64,000 bases of DNA. Origin: Vibrio cidicii (GTDB lineage Bacteria > Pseudomonadota > Gammaproteobacteria > Enterobacterales > Vibrionaceae). The notes below the pieces were generated by a model. It was not told where the DNA came from and searched no databases. It saw nothing but the letters and a program-made list of their open reading frames with translations. The stretch spans positions 2,542,001 through 2,606,000 of the forward strand of contig NZ_CP046804.1 in the NCBI RefSeq assembly GCF_009763805.1. Direction: 5' to 3'. Shown here one piece after another: positions 30,825 through 40,797 of the stretch. Both the position numbers and the translations under genes were made by a program. How positions within the stretch are numbered: the first letter of the stretch is position 1; the number at the start of each line of letters is the position of its first letter.

Positions 30825-31907
30825 ATGTTCCTAGAACTTTCCTTTATCTTTTTCACGTCTTTCACCACGCTGTTTTTAATGCGCAAAGTTGCGAAACGAA
30901 TCGGCTTGGTGGATAAACCAAACGCTCGTAAACTTCACACTGGCGCGGTACCGCTGGTTGGAGGCATTTCAATTTGCCTAGTGTTGGCTCAATTTTTGGT
31001 TTTCAAGCCCGATACCATTGCCCACAGTTGGCTATATTTGGCTTCTATCGTGCTGCTGACGATTGTCGGAGCACTGGATGATAAAATTGACCTGAGCTTC
31101 AAAGTTCGCATGGGCGTACAAGCGATACTCTCATTGGTGATGATTAATGCCGCTGGCATTGAACTGCACAGTTTGGGCAATATGTTTGGCGTCGGGGAGA
31201 TTTATCTCGGCTGGGTCGGCTCTATCATTACCATTCTTGCCGTAATTGGCGCGATTAACGCCTTTAACATGGTCGATGGCATTGATGGCTTACTTGGCGG
31301 CCTTTCTATTGTTACCTTTGGCGCACTGGCATTTTTGCTTGATGTCGATAGCCAGCACGGCTTGGCTTACCTTTGCGTGGTGATTATCGTCGCTATGCTA
31401 CCCTACATTTTGATGAATTTAGGGATTTTAGGTCGTGAGCGTAAAATCTTTATGGGTGATGCAGGTAGCATGATGATCGGTTTTACCGTCATTTGGTTGT
31501 TGCTTGGTGTGAGCCAAACGGGTAAAGAACCCCCTATGCGCCCTGTGACTGCTCTCTGGCTAATTGCCGTACCGCTGATGGATATGGCTGCGATTATGAT
31601 CCGCCGTATTCGCCGTGGGGATTCTCCATTCAAACCCGACAGAGAACATCTGCACCATATTTTCCAACGCTTAGGCTTTACTTCTCGCCAAACTCTAGTA
31701 ATTATTTGCGGCTTCGCCAGTTTGTTTGCCGCTTTCGGTATTTATGGCGAAGCGGCTGGCTTAAGCGAAGCGTTTATGTTCTACAGCTTCATTACTTGCT
31801 TCTTAGTGTATGCCACATTACTAAATTACGTATGGCGTATTACCAGCTTTATCCGCAGCCGCTTGGGAAAAGCGGAGGAAGCCGACTTAGTACAAAGTCA
31901 GCAGTAG
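30825..31907 (+). CDS. wecA: Undecaprenyl-phosphate GlcNAc-1-phosphate transferase
   Basis: 360-aa polytopic membrane enzyme of the MraY/WecA family that starts lipid-linked glycan synthesis by moving GlcNAc-1-P to undecaprenyl phosphate. Diagnostic motifs: VGALDDKIDLS (about 86-96), NAFNMVDGIDGL (about 145-156), FMGDAGSMMIG (about 208) and the HIHH-like PDREHLHHIFQRLG (about 270). About ten membrane helices. With a WecG/TagA-type enzyme in the capsule operon, it is a likely initiator of the capsule repeat unit. Confidence 0.93.
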   Translation: MFLELSFIFFTSFTTLFLMRKVAKRIGLVDKPNARKLHTGAVPLVGGISICLVLAQFLVFKPDTIAHSWLYLASIVLLTIVGALDDKIDLSFKVRMGVQAILSLVMINAAGIELHSLGNMFGVGEIYLGWVGSIITILAVIGAINAFNMVDGIDGLLGGLSIVTFGALAFLLDVDSQHGLAYLCVVIIVAMLPYILMNLGILGRERKIFMGDAGSMMIGFTVIWLLLGVSQTGKEPPMRPVTALWLIAVPLMDMAAIMIRRIRRGDSPFKPDREHLHHIFQRLGFTSRQTLVIICGFASLFAAFGIYGEAAGLSEAFMFYSFITCFLVYATLLNYVWRITSFIRSRLGKAEEADLVQSQQ

Positions 31908-31949
31908 CCCGCCAAACGAAGCAAGAAAAAGCAAAATCCAAAAAATAGA

Positions 31950-31986
31950 AAAAGCCCTGCACGGTGAAATAGTGCAGGGCTTTTTG
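31950..31986. terminator. rho-independent terminator
   Basis: aaaagccctgcac, 9-nt loop, gtgcagggctttttg. A strong perfect stem between convergent wecA and the small winged-helix gene; usable in both directions. Confidence 0.92.
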
Positions 31987-31987
31987 T

Positions 31988-32312
31988 TTATTTCGGCTCT
32001 GCGCCCATTTTATTACCGATCCAACGCGAAATAAGGCTCTGCTTAAACTCATACCCGCCTAATAGATAATAGTAGTCATGTGCGCCGCTACCTGTGCGAG
32101 AAATCTCGACCAAGAGGTTGGCATTGCGCATTAACGAGATAAACGTTTTCTGGTTTTTAATACCCAACTCTGCCATTAATTGGGCGTGGCTAATCGGGTG
32201 TGGAAAAGCGTTCAGACAGATAAGCAATAGCTCATGCGTTTCGACCAGAGGCGCACTCAACGTATCTGGCAAGGAGCTTGCGCTGCTCCTCAATAGGGAG
32301 GTACCAACTCAT
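31988..32312 (-). CDS. Small winged-helix-like protein (frameshifted)
   Basis: Reading from ATG 32312 (7 nt after the upstream gene's stop, with GGGAGA ahead) gives MSWYLPIEEQRKLLARYVE and then breaks at GTTTC, 32238-32242. Deleting one T joins it to THELLLICLNAFPHPISHAQ and yields 107 aa. Uncorrected, only a TTG start is left for the longer part. The middle (ISHAQLMAELGIKNQKTFISLM) looks like a winged helix. Coupled to the HTH gene upstream and probably co-transcribed with it. Function unknown. Confidence 0.65.
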
Positions 32313-32318
32313 GTAAAC

Positions 32319-33146
32319 TCATCTCCCTTTCTTCTCGGCAACAATCGCTTGAATACGGGCTTCGATAGGGTGCTTATTGTGCCGCTGTTGATATTCAGCA
32401 AAGCAGCGTTCCAAAATTTCTGGCCGCTTGCTTTGAACTGAGGAGCTTTGCACAGAGGAATTTTGCGCAGTAGGTGTTGGCACGGAGCTCAATGATTGCA
32501 TACGCTGCAATCGGTTAGCTCGGCTTTTCGCCGCACTTCTTAACCAGCTATTGATAAAAAACTTGAGGGTTTCTCGCGGCCTGCGTTTTTCTTCATTGAG
32601 GTAAAGCCACATGCGCATGGCTTGAAGCTCTTGCTGAATATTGAGATTGGGGTAAGTTTCTATCAGCAATTGGTAAAACTCTTGACTGACCGCCGTTTCG
32701 CCTTCTGATGTGAGTAAGGTGATGACCGCAGGTTGCAAGCTGCCCTGCTCAAGATAAGTTTTATTTAATGTATTGGATATGGGTGCAGCAGATTCTTCTT
32801 GGTTATGGGGTTGCTGTTGAGATGATTCAAGCGCTTGCGGTGGTGCAAGGGCATGCGAGGATTGAGGGGCATTTGACGCAAGACAAAACTGCAGTTGAAA
32901 AAGGTTACTGCGCTGATAACCCTTGGCAAAACGCGGCACTTTTTTCACATGGCCTTGCTGTTGCAAAATCTTAATGTGATTTTTAACCGAGCGCACTGAC
33001 ACATTGCAGCAGGTGGCCAAGTATTCGTATGAGGGAAAGCAACTCCCCTGATGATCGGCCAGATCCGCTAGCGAGATCAATAACAGCTTGGTGATGGGGG
33101 AGCCCGTTTGTACCGTCAGGGCATGGAAAAGATAAGGTTGGCTCAT
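32319..33146 (-). CDS. HTH_36-type DNA-binding protein, phage/plasmid replication-like
   Basis: 275 aa from ATG 33146 (GGAGCG upstream; an upstream in-frame extension looks unused). The N-terminal domain (ITKLLLISLADLADHQG, CFPSYEYLATCCNVSVRSVK) is the winged helix common in phage and plasmid replication initiators. A Q/S-rich linker follows, then a helical C-terminal part (EEKRRPRETLKFFINSWLRS) reminiscent of DnaT/DnaD-like replication proteins. No family name is certain. Together with the neighbouring amidase and holin-like genes it suggests a phage-derived island. Confidence 0.65.
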   Translation of the reverse strand: MSQPYLFHALTVQTGSPITKLLLISLADLADHQGSCFPSYEYLATCCNVSVRSVKNHIKILQQQGHVKKVPRFAKGYQRSNLFQLQFCLASNAPQSSHALAPPQALESSQQQPHNQEESAAPISNTLNKTYLEQGSLQPAVITLLTSEGETAVSQEFYQLLIETYPNLNIQQELQAMRMWLYLNEEKRRPRETLKFFINSWLRSAAKSRANRLQRMQSLSSVPTPTAQNSSVQSSSVQSKRPEILERCFAEYQQRHNKHPIEARIQAIVAEKKGR

Positions 33147-33527
33147 GATTGCGCTCCTTCGCGGCAAAAATTGGAAATAAACCTTATCCAATCAGCGAAA
33201 GGGCGAAATGTGACCGCTCAGTAAGAAAAAACTGCACACTAATTGCGTATAATTTAATCGAGTTAGTAATTTACAAACCTAGACAAACCTATGTTACCAA
33301 TAGGATGCGATGCATATCAAAAAAGCGCATATTCATCAAAATAATAGTCTGTTCGTTTGTTCCATCTCAGCCAAAACCCGTTAACTTAGCTCAACAGAGA
33401 TGCCAACCGCCCCCAACTCTCCACTCAATCACCTACTAAATAAACCATCGCGATCCAATCACTTTTCCACCTTAGCGCCGACTTTCTCCTTCGGTGGCAT
33501 CTCAAACATCATCACGGGGGAGGCGAA
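33147..33527. other. Intergenic region upstream of the phage-like genes
   Basis: 381 bp without a convincing gene, between divergent starts. AT-rich (gcgtataatttaatcgag near 33244), so it probably holds promoters. No repeat array. Confidence 0.45.
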
Positions 33528-33869
33528 ATGAGGCCAGTTGCCACCATAAGGAGCCGCATGCACTCAGCACCATTAGAGGCACTGATCCAGCTTTATCATC
33601 CAAAAACCGCCAGCCAGGAGACAGCGCAGCACACGCTACCTGAGCCGGATGAACTAATCGACGCCCTTCGCCAAGCCGAGCGCGCCCACCCCATCGGCTT
33701 TGCCCTGTTTGAGCTACGCTACCTTGGTTACAGCGCCGCCAGTTACCAGCGATTACTCACTCTGTGCCGCGATTACCTAGCAAAAGGAGAAAACATGAAA
33801 CAAGCCCGCCAATACGCCGAGCAGGAACTGATTAAGTTTTGTCAGGAGATGAGGGAAGACAGGTCCTAG
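33528..33869 (+). CDS. Hypothetical protein
   Basis: 113-aa helical protein, rich in A, E, Q and R, with no recognised motif. Two starts each have a good ribosome site: ATG 33528 (GGGGGAGG upstream) and ATG 33558 (AAGGAG upstream, giving MHSAPLEALIQLYHP). The last residues (DRS) and the TAG stop come from the start of array A9. It heads the plus-strand row with the amidase and holin-like genes and may belong to the same phage-derived unit. Confidence 0.6.
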   Translation: MRPVATIRSRMHSAPLEALIQLYHPKTASQETAQHTLPEPDELIDALRQAERAHPIGFALFELRYLGYSAASYQRLLTLCRDYLAKGENMKQARQYAEQELIKFCQEMREDRS

Positions 33870-34245
33870 GTCCTAGGGAAGAGCAGGGGCGAGGAAGAGA
33901 AAAAGCGGAAGAGAGGGTCCTGGGTTCTAGGTCCTGGGCCCTGGGAAGAGCGGATAAAGCAGGAGCGAGACTGCTAGGGACTAGGTTGCTAGGAAGAGCG
34001 GAAAAATGGTTCTGGGTTCTGGGCCCTTGGTCCTAGGAAAAGGAAAAGCAGGAAACGAGTTTTCTAGAAGCTAGGTTACGAGGGAAAGCAAGAGCGGAAG
34101 AAAAACTACTCTTTCCTAGAACCTAGCGACCTAGGAACCAGGGCCGCTCTTACCCGCCCTTTCTCGCCCAGGAACCAGGGCCGCTTGCCCTTCCCAGGAC
34201 CGCCCTTCCTAGCCCCTATCAACCTTCTCTTCCCCACTTTTTAAG
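33858..34245. repeat. CTAG-rich degenerate repeat array A9
   Basis: Full-form array: GGTCCTAGGTCCTAGGGAAG, core GGAAACGAGTTTTCTAGAAG plus CTAGGTTACGAGGG, right arm CCTAGCGACCTAGGAACCAG. It starts inside the last codons of the hypothetical gene and ends shortly before the amidase ribosome site. Confidence 0.92.
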
Positions 34246-34253
34246 GAGAAACA

Positions 34254-34667
34254 ATGCACTACATCACCATTCATTGCTCGGCGACGTCGCCGGAACAGAA
34301 CATTGGCGTTAGCGAGATCCGAGCCTGGCACCGAGCCAAAGGTTGGCGAGATATTGGTTACCACTGGGTGATTACCCGCCAAGGTGAGTTACAAACAGGA
34401 CGACCGATAACGCAGCAAGGAGCGCATGTACGCGGCCACAACCAAGGCAATATCGGCATTTGTTTAGTTGGCGGGGTCAACTCGCAAAAGCAAGCAGAGT
34501 GCAACTACACCGACGCACAATGGCACACGTTACGCGAGCTCATCCAGCGCTTGCAGCGCCGCTACCAGATTGCCGATGCGCATATCCTCGGCCACCGGGA
34601 TTGGCCAACAGGCAAGCACAAAGCCTGCCCCTGTTTTGATGTGGGGGAAATTAAGAATCGAGATTAG
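34254..34667 (+). CDS. T7-lysozyme-like N-acetylmuramoyl-L-alanine amidase (phage endolysin type)
   Basis: 137-aa Amidase_2 enzyme that cleaves the amide bond between MurNAc and L-Ala. The zinc ligands fit the T7 lysozyme pattern: His7 in TIHCSATSP, a later His in ILGHRDWP and Cys in HKACPCFDV; the Tyr of DIGYHWVI and the Lys of TGKHK fit the catalytic pair. No signal peptide, as in endolysins that need a holin. AAGGAG lies 6 nt upstream of ATG. A holin-like gene follows 536 bp later, across array A10. Confidence 0.88.
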   Translation: MHYITIHCSATSPEQNIGVSEIRAWHRAKGWRDIGYHWVITRQGELQTGRPITQQGAHVRGHNQGNIGICLVGGVNSQKQAECNYTDAQWHTLRELIQRLQRRYQIADAHILGHRDWPTGKHKACPCFDVGEIKNRD

Positions 34668-35190
34668 AGTTTTTTAGAGCGGAAAAGCGGAAGAGAGGAT
34701 CCTGGGTTCTAGGAAAGGCAGAGGCAGGTCCTAGGTCCTGGGAAGAGCGGATAAAGCAGGAGCGAGTTTGCTAGGGACTAGATTGCTAGGAAGAGCGGAA
34801 AAATGGTTCTGGGTTCTGGGTTTCTGGGCCCTTGGTCCTAGGAAAAGGAAAAGCAGGTAAAGCAGGTAAAGCAGGAAACGAGTTTTCTAGAAGCTAGGTT
34901 ACGAGGGAAAGCAAGAGCGGAAAAGAAGGTCCAGGGTTCTGGGTCCTTGGTCCTGGGAAAAGCAGGAGCGGAAGAAAAAGCGCTCTTTCCTAGAACCCAG
35001 CAACCCAGGAACCAGGGCCGCTCTTCCCCGCCCTTTCTCGCCCAGGAACCAGGACCGCTCTTAACCGCCCTTCCCCGCTCTTCCTGCTCTTCCTGCTCTT
35101 CCTAGTACCTAGCACCTAGTACCTAGAACCTTCTTTCCCCTGCTCTTTCCTAGCCCCTAGCAACCCTCTTTTCCTAACAACCAACCACCA
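34668..35190. repeat. CTAG-rich degenerate repeat array A10
   Basis: Full-form array of about 520 bp with the shared core and duplicated GTAAAGCAG units. The right arm includes two CTTCCTGCT units and CCTAGTACCTAGCACCTAG. It separates two genes that would form one lysis operon in a phage. Confidence 0.92.
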
Positions 35191-35203
35191 AGGAGAAAAA
35201 ACT

Positions 35204-35536
35204 ATGTGGCAGCGAATTTTTGGCAGCCAAGATCTACTCAAGCAAAGCCTAACAACTTTAAGCGAAGCCGGAGATGCGATGTTTTTTACTGATGAAGAGA
35301 AAGCCAAGCACACCATCAACCTGTTGAAAGCCTACGAGCCGTTCAAACTGGTGCAGCGCTGTATCGTGTTGCTGTTTACCGTGCCATACGTGAGCTTGCA
35401 AAGCATGGTGATTCTCGGCTGTATGCACGGGTTTGACTGGCAGCCGATTAGCGAGATGATCAACGAAGCCTTTGGCTACCCAGTACTGGCGGCGGTAGGC
35501 TTGTATTTAACCGGAGGGGTATTGCCGAAGAAATAA
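35204..35536 (+). CDS. Holin-like small membrane protein
   Basis: 110 aa. A charged N-terminal half (FTDEEKAKHTINLLKAYEPF) is followed by two hydrophobic helices (about 60-80 and 88-104) and a KK end. The layout recalls the 3TM holins of phages and gene-transfer agents, and a gene for an unexported amidase lies just upstream. AAGGAG precedes the ATG. Without a structural match the holin call is an inference. Confidence 0.55.
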   Translation: MWQRIFGSQDLLKQSLTTLSEAGDAMFFTDEEKAKHTINLLKAYEPFKLVQRCIVLLFTVPYVSLQSMVILGCMHGFDWQPISEMINEAFGYPVLAAVGLYLTGGVLPKK

Positions 35537-35940
35537 GGAAGAGAAGGAGAGGAAGAGCAGGCCCTAGGTCCTAGGGAAGAGCAGGGACGAGATTGCTAGG
35601 AAAAGCAAGGGCGAAAAAAGCAGGGACTAGATTACTAGGAAAAGAAGGTCCTAGGTTCTGGGCCCTTGGTCCTAGGAAAAGAAAAAGCAGGTAAAGCAGG
35701 AAACGAGTTTTCTAGAAGCTAGGTTACGAGGGAAAGCAAGAGCGGAAAAGAAGGTCCAGGGTTCTGGGTCCTTGCTCCTTGGTCCTGGGAAAAGCAGGAG
35801 CGGAAGAAAAAGCGCTCTTTCCTAGGACCTAGCAACCTAGGAACCAGGGCCGCTCTTCCCCGCCCTTCCTGCTCTTCCCTAGTCCCTAGAAAACTAGTCC
35901 CTAGAAACCTGCTTTTCCTATCACCTACCTGCTTTTTTAA
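35537..35940. repeat. CTAG-rich degenerate repeat array A11 (holin-like gene/manA, convergent)
   Basis: Full-form array whose central 150 bp are almost the same as in A10 (GGTCCAGGGTTCTGGGTCC, core, AAAGCGCTCTTTCCTAG). It fills the gap between the two stop codons. Confidence 0.92.
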
Positions 35941-35955
35941 CCTGTGGGATTATGC

Positions 35956-37170
35956 TTAGTTAAAAACGCGTGCGACACGTCCCGTTGAGGTGATGGTATA
36001 TTCTTGGGCAAAAGCAGGAATAAATGCTGATTCGCCTTTTTTCAACAGCAAGGTCTCTCCAGACGGATGCGAAACCGTGGTATCAGCATCAATCGCAAAT
36101 ACAATTTCTGCACTTTCAACATAGATCCGCTCAGCTTCTGCTTTAACGAAGCAATCAAACGCAAAATCGGGCACAGGCACCAAGTAGCTTTGCTTGTTCC
36201 CGTCAACCACAGGTTGTAGCAACAGAGTTTCTTTAGGCTTCTCGGCAAAAAGAGTACAGCGAGCCAGTTCGGCAACATCAATATGTTTTGCGGTTAACCC
36301 AGCACGCAGCACGTTGTCTGAATTCGCCATCACTTCCAAACCTGCACCTTTGAGGTAGGCGTGAGGGGTTCGGGCATCTAAGTACATGGCTTCGCCAGGC
36401 TGCAAAGTGAGCACATTTAACATGAGCGGCGCAAACAGGCCGATGTCGCCAGGGTAGGTTTGGGCAAGCTCTAAGATCAGCACAAACTCAACACGGCTAT
36501 CTTGGTTTAACACCTGCTGATGCGCGTACGTGAGCAGCGCATCTAACGCTTGCTGCTTCTCTTCACCTTCAAGCGATAAAATGCCGACAAAGAAAGCTTC
36601 TAAACCTGAAGAAGTTTGATCGGCGCGAAACTGCGCCAGCAAACTCGCCACCTGAGGGATGTGCAGTTTAGCCACCAATTGATCGAAAAACGCAATGATC
36701 TCAGCAAAACGGCGAAAACCATTCATCGCTTGATACGACGTTAAAGCGTAAACCAACTCCGGCTTATGGTTCGCATCGCGGTAGTTTCTCTGTGGATGAG
36801 CACGCTCGATGCCTTGTGCCTCTTCTTTGGCAAAGCCAAGCTCTGCTTCTGCCTTGCTTGGGTGCACCTGAATAGAGAGCGCATTCCCCGCTGCTAACAC
36901 TTTAAACAAGTAGGGCAACTCACCAAACTGCTCTGCTGTGCGTGGTGATAATATGTCCGGTTTGTTGCGTTCAATCAGCTCAGAGAGCAAATGCACACCA
37001 TCTGCGCATTGTACCTTAGAACAGCCATTTGGGTGTGCTCCCATCCAAATTTCAGCTTGTGGTTGTTGCTCGGCATTTTCGATACCAAACAACGACTGCA
37101 GCGCCGTTTTACTGCCCCACGCATAATTTTGGATGGTGTTTTCTAGCTTAAATAGATAGTTTTTCGTCAT
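35956..37170 (-). CDS. manA: Mannose-6-phosphate isomerase, class I
   Basis: 404-aa zinc enzyme that interconverts fructose 6-phosphate and mannose 6-phosphate, feeding GDP-mannose synthesis. Zinc-binding motifs: SIQVHPSK (about 96), NHKPELVYAL (about 134) and ARTPHAYLKG (about 265). The start at 37170 gives MTKNYLFKLENTIQNYAWG; an 11-codon extension upstream is unlikely. Last gene of the minus-strand capsule operon, with a convergent array as its downstream boundary. Confidence 0.94.
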   Translation of the reverse strand: MTKNYLFKLENTIQNYAWGSKTALQSLFGIENAEQQPQAEIWMGAHPNGCSKVQCADGVHLLSELIERNKPDILSPRTAEQFGELPYLFKVLAAGNALSIQVHPSKAEAELGFAKEEAQGIERAHPQRNYRDANHKPELVYALTSYQAMNGFRRFAEIIAFFDQLVAKLHIPQVASLLAQFRADQTSSGLEAFFVGILSLEGEEKQQALDALLTYAHQQVLNQDSRVEFVLILELAQTYPGDIGLFAPLMLNVLTLQPGEAMYLDARTPHAYLKGAGLEVMANSDNVLRAGLTAKHIDVAELARCTLFAEKPKETLLLQPVVDGNKQSYLVPVPDFAFDCFVKAEAERIYVESAEIVFAIDADTTVSHPSGETLLLKKGESAFIPAFAQEYTITSTGRVARVFN

Positions 37171-37220
37171 GATAAAAGCAAAACGCTTAACTGCTGTGAG
37201 CAACTAAGCGTTTCTCTCTC

Positions 37221-38639
37221 CTACAGCTGTTGCACTTTCGCAAGCACTTGATTGACGATAGCCTGAGCCTGCTCATAGCTATGGGCCTCGGCATAGCAAC
37301 GCAGTTCAGGGGCGTTGCCCGATGGACGCAAATGGAAAATCGAGTTATCCGATAAGGTGATACGCAACCCATCGGTGGTGTCCAGCGCCTCTACCGTAAG
37401 GCCAGTAAAGCCAACTTGCTCGCTAAGCGCTTGGGCATTTTGTGTACCCGCTTGCACAATCGCCACACTCTTCTCTGTAGCAAAATTTTGAATACGATCG
37501 CTATGAGTGTAGCGTTTAGGTAGTGCTTCTACTAATGCCGCAATGCCCGATTCATTTGCCGCAGAGAGAAGCATAATAAAGGGCAACACAGCGTCGCGTG
37601 TTGGCAGTGCTTTGAGTGCTTTGCCATTGATTTTGACGTCAGAGCCTAACAGATAGCCGCCATTGGCCTCAAAACCAGAGATGGCGTCATACTGTTTAGC
37701 CAGCTCGGCAAACTCGGCGATCACATAGGGGGAACCAATACGAGTGCGCGACACGTGGCTAAATTGCGGGATGGACTCTATCACCGTATTGCAACTTACT
37801 GGCACCGCCAGCGCATGCATGTTCATTGCCTGTGCACACAACACGCCAAGAATATCGCCACGTAGCCATTCACCATTTTCATCGGCAACTAATGGCCTGT
37901 CACCATCGCCATCGGTAGAGAAAATTGCATCCAGTTGATACTGCTGTGACCACGCTCTGGCCTTGGCCTTATCCGCTTCGGATACCGCCTCGGTATCAAT
38001 GGGCACAAACTCGTCACTACGCTCAAGTGAAATCACTTCAGCACCTAGTGCGGTAAATAGAGGTTGATAAAGATCGCGCCCCGCGCTGGAGTGCTCATAA
38101 ATACCGATGCGCTTACCCGCCAGCAAATAGTTTTCAAACAAGGCGGTGTAACGCTCAATATAAAGCTCAGCCGCGTGTGTGTTCACTACCAGAGACGGAA
38201 GTTCTTGTGGCAAGGTAAATTCCACTTGCGCCGCTAAAATGGCTTGTTCGTCTGCTTTGGTAATTTCACCATCTGGGCGGTAAAACTTCAGGCCATTGCG
38301 ATCAAATGGAATGTGGCTACCTGTCACCATAATACAGGGAATATTTTGCTGCATCGCCGCATAGGCAAGCGCAGGCGTTGGAACAACACCGTAGTACACG
38401 GCTTCTAAGCCTTGTGACTCAATCGCAGCAATACACGCTTGCGCCATGGCGGGGCTACTTGGGCGGTTATCAATCGCAATCGCAACCTGCTGGAAGTCAA
38501 AATGGCCTTGTAAGCTGGCCAAAAAAGCATGAGTGAACGCGGCGCAAGCTTGCGGGGTAAATTGAGTCACCAAGCCTCGCGCGCCACTGGTGCCGAACTG
38601 GATACTAGAGTGCGCAATTACCGTTGATGTCATTAACAT
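37221..38639 (-). CDS. manB: Phosphomannomutase
   Basis: 472-aa alpha-D-phosphohexomutase that converts mannose 6-phosphate to mannose 1-phosphate. The phosphoserine loop reads TGSHIP instead of the usual TASHNP; the metal loop is [10 protein letters not shown], and the sugar-binding loop [11 protein letters not shown]. Domain 4 has [12 protein letters not shown]. The start overlaps the stop of the upstream glycosyltransferase gene (ATGTTAATG), which implies translational coupling. Confidence 0.9.
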   Translation of the reverse strand: MLMTSTVIAHSSIQFGTSGARGLVTQFTPQACAAFTHAFLASLQGHFDFQQVAIAIDNRPSSPAMAQACIAAIESQGLEAVYYGVVPTPALAYAAMQQNIPCIMVTGSHIPFDRNGLKFYRPDGEITKADEQAILAAQVEFTLPQELPSLVVNTHAAELYIERYTALFENYLLAGKRIGIYEHSSAGRDLYQPLFTALGAEVISLERSDEFVPIDTEAVSEADKAKARAWSQQYQLDAIFSTDGDGDRPLVADENGEWLRGDILGVLCAQAMNMHALAVPVSCNTVIESIPQFSHVSRTRIGSPYVIAEFAELAKQYDAISGFEANGGYLLGSDVKINGKALKALPTRDAVLPFIMLLSAANESGIAALVEALPKRYTHSDRIQNFATEKSVAIVQAGTQNAQALSEQVGFTGLTVEALDTTDGLRITLSDNSIFHLRPSGNAPELRCYAEAHSYEQAQAIVNQVLAKVQQL

Positions 38640-39373
38640 TTTTTTGCCCCTAACTTGTAGCGATACATATCTAATAAAAAAATAGGTGCAGAAATCAATG
38701 TACGCCTCCACAATCTTTTGGGCTCACCAATAAGCCTTACTAACCACTCCAAATGTAAATCGATCCATATTTTTTTCGGTCTTTTTACATTGCCAGCATA
38801 GAAATCGAAAACAGCTCCAATTCCTGAAATCATTTTTCCATTAATTTCAGCATGCATCTCATAAATAAGCTTTTCTTGCTTTGGAGCTGTAAGCCCAACC
38901 CAAATTACATCAGGAGAAAAATCGTTAATTAATTTGATAAAAGTTTGAATGTCAGCATTTGAAAACTCTGTCTTATAAGGTGGAGAATAAACAGAGACAC
39001 TTACATTAGGAAACTCTACATTTGTTTTCTTTACTATATCTCTTAGAACCTCATCCGTGCTTCCCAAAAAAAACACTTTACCTGAAGAGTTATTTAGAAC
39101 ACGCATCGTTTCTAAGTAAAGATCTGCGCCCGCTATCTTCCTAATATTTTTGCTGTATAGCTTATTTGCAGCCAGAACAATACCACTACCATCTGGTATT
39201 AATTCATCTGAAGCGAGTAGTGCCTGTTTAAAATCAACATCTCTTTTGGCTTCCACATAAGAGTGAGGGTTAATAGTATTAACAACTCTTAAACTATTAC
39301 CATTCAATGAATCTAAAACAATGGTATTAACATCCCTAGTAGAAACCTTATATCCAAGAATATTTAAAAACAT
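38633..39373 (-). CDS. WecG/TagA/CpsF-family glycosyltransferase (GT26)
   Basis: 246 residues with the family's signatures: [33 protein letters not shown] and the strongly conserved [13 protein letters not shown] (about 157-169), then [13 protein letters not shown]26 enzymes add the second sugar to an undecaprenyl-linked first sugar, so this is a natural partner for WecA. The gene is AT-rich compared with manB and manC. It overlaps manB and lies 1 nt from manC. Confidence 0.88.
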   Translation of the reverse strand: MFLNILGYKVSTRDVNTIVLDSLNGNSLRVVNTINPHSYVEAKRDVDFKQALLASDELIPDGSGIVLAANKLYSKNIRKIAGADLYLETMRVLNNSSGKVFFLGSTDEVLRDIVKKTNVEFPNVSVSVYSPPYKTEFSNADIQTFIKLINDFSPDVIWVGLTAPKQEKLIYEMHAEINGKMISGIGAVFDFYAGNVKRPKKIWIDLHLEWLVRLIGEPKRLWRRTLISAPIFLLDMYRYKLGAKKC

Positions 39374-39374
39374 G

Positions 39375-40781
39375 CTAATATCCTACTCCATACTCTTCTA
39401 GACGAACGATATCATCTTCGTCAAGATAACTGCCTGAGCGCACTTCAATAAGATGCAAATCGACCTTACCAGGGTTTTCAATACGATGTGCCGAACCCAA
39501 TGGAATATAAGTCGATTGGTTCTCACTGAGCAAATAACTTTTCTCGCCATTAGTCACTTTCGCGGTGCCTTGAACTACCACCCAATGTTCTGCTCTGTGG
39601 TGATGCATCTGCAGCGCGGTTTTCTCCCCTGGTTTGACTCGCAAATGCTTCACATGAAAACGCTCCCCTTCAGCGATTTCATCGTGTGATCCCCAAGGGC
39701 GATAGACTTCGCGATGCTGCTCACATTCACGGCGATTTTGTGCTTTTAATTGATTAACAATATTTTTGACATCTTGAACCTTATCTTTATTGGCGACCAA
39801 GACAGCATCTTTGGTTTCAATAATCACCAAGTTATCGACACCAACGGTAGAAACCAACTTATTTTGCGCATAGATATAGCTATTGCAGGTTTGTTCCAGC
39901 ATCACATCACCAACCACGGCATTACCTTGGTGATCTTTTTCTGACACTTCCCACAAGGCACTGAATGAGCCAACATCACTCCAACCTGCATCCATCGGCA
40001 CCACAAGCGCATCTTGAGTTTTTTCCATTACCGCGTAATCAATGGAATCGTCCGGACATTCAGCGAATTTATCTTCGGCCAAACGAATAAAATCGAGATC
40101 TGCTCTAGCACCTTGCATCGCCAATTCACAGGCTTGTAAGATATCGGGACGATGGGTTTTTAGCTCCGCTAAGTAGCGTGAGGCTTTAAATAGGAACATA
40201 CCACTATTCCAGTAGTATTCTCCCGAACTGAGGTACAGCTCTGCGGTAGCTAGGCTGGGTTTTTCGACAAACTGCGCGACGCGATAGGCGGATTCACCAA
40301 CAGGCTCACCTTGCTTAATATAACCGTAACCAGTTTCTGCTGCGGTCGGCACAATGCCAAAAGTGACGAGCATACCTTTCTCTGCGGGTGCCATCGCAGC
40401 TTCTACCGCTTGCACAAAAGCCATTTGGTTTTGCATCACATGATCCGCCGCCAAAACCAGCAACAACGGATCTTGTCCATTACGCGTAGCTTGTAGCGCT
40501 GCAAGAGCAATGGCTGGCGCGGTATTACGACCAACGGGCTCTAAAATAATACCGCCGTGCTTTAAACCTTGCTGACGAAGTTGCTCTGCAACAATAAAAC
40601 GGTGCTCTTGGTTACAAATTAATACTGGTGCCTGATGGGCCAAACCATCTAAACGTAGCACGGTTTCTTGCAGCATGGTTTTATCGCTAGCCAAGCTGAT
40701 AAATTGTTTAGGGTATAAACTGCGCGATAGCGGCCAAAGACGGCTACCCGTGCCCCCCGCCATAATTACAGGTAATAACAT
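39375..40781 (-). CDS. manC: Mannose-1-phosphate guanylyltransferase/mannose-6-phosphate isomerase
   Basis: 468-aa enzyme that makes GDP-mannose. The N-terminal pyrophosphorylase has [19 protein letters not shown] (residues 9-27) and [11 protein letters not shown]; the C-terminal cupin has [21 protein letters not shown] (about 392-412), the isomerase domain of type II enzymes. Supplies Gmd. Located between the gmm-type Nudix gene and the GT26 gene in the capsule operon. Confidence 0.96.
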   Translation of the reverse strand: MLLPVIMAGGTGSRLWPLSRSLYPKQFISLASDKTMLQETVLRLDGLAHQAPVLICNQEHRFIVAEQLRQQGLKHGGIILEPVGRNTAPAIALAALQATRNGQDPLLLVLAADHVMQNQMAFVQAVEAAMAPAEKGMLVTFGIVPTAAETGYGYIKQGEPVGESAYRVAQFVEKPSLATAELYLSSGEYYWNSGMFLFKASRYLAELKTHRPDILQACELAMQGARADLDFIRLAEDKFAECPDDSIDYAVMEKTQDALVVPMDAGWSDVGSFSALWEVSEKDHQGNAVVGDVMLEQTCNSYIYAQNKLVSTVGVDNLVIIETKDAVLVANKDKVQDVKNIVNQLKAQNRRECEQHREVYRPWGSHDEIAEGERFHVKHLRVKPGEKTALQMHHHRAEHWVVVQGTAKVTNGEKSYLLSENQSTYIPLGSAHRIENPGKVDLHLIEVRSGSYLDEDDIVRLEEYGVGY

Positions 40782-40797
40782 GACCGTTACCTACTTG

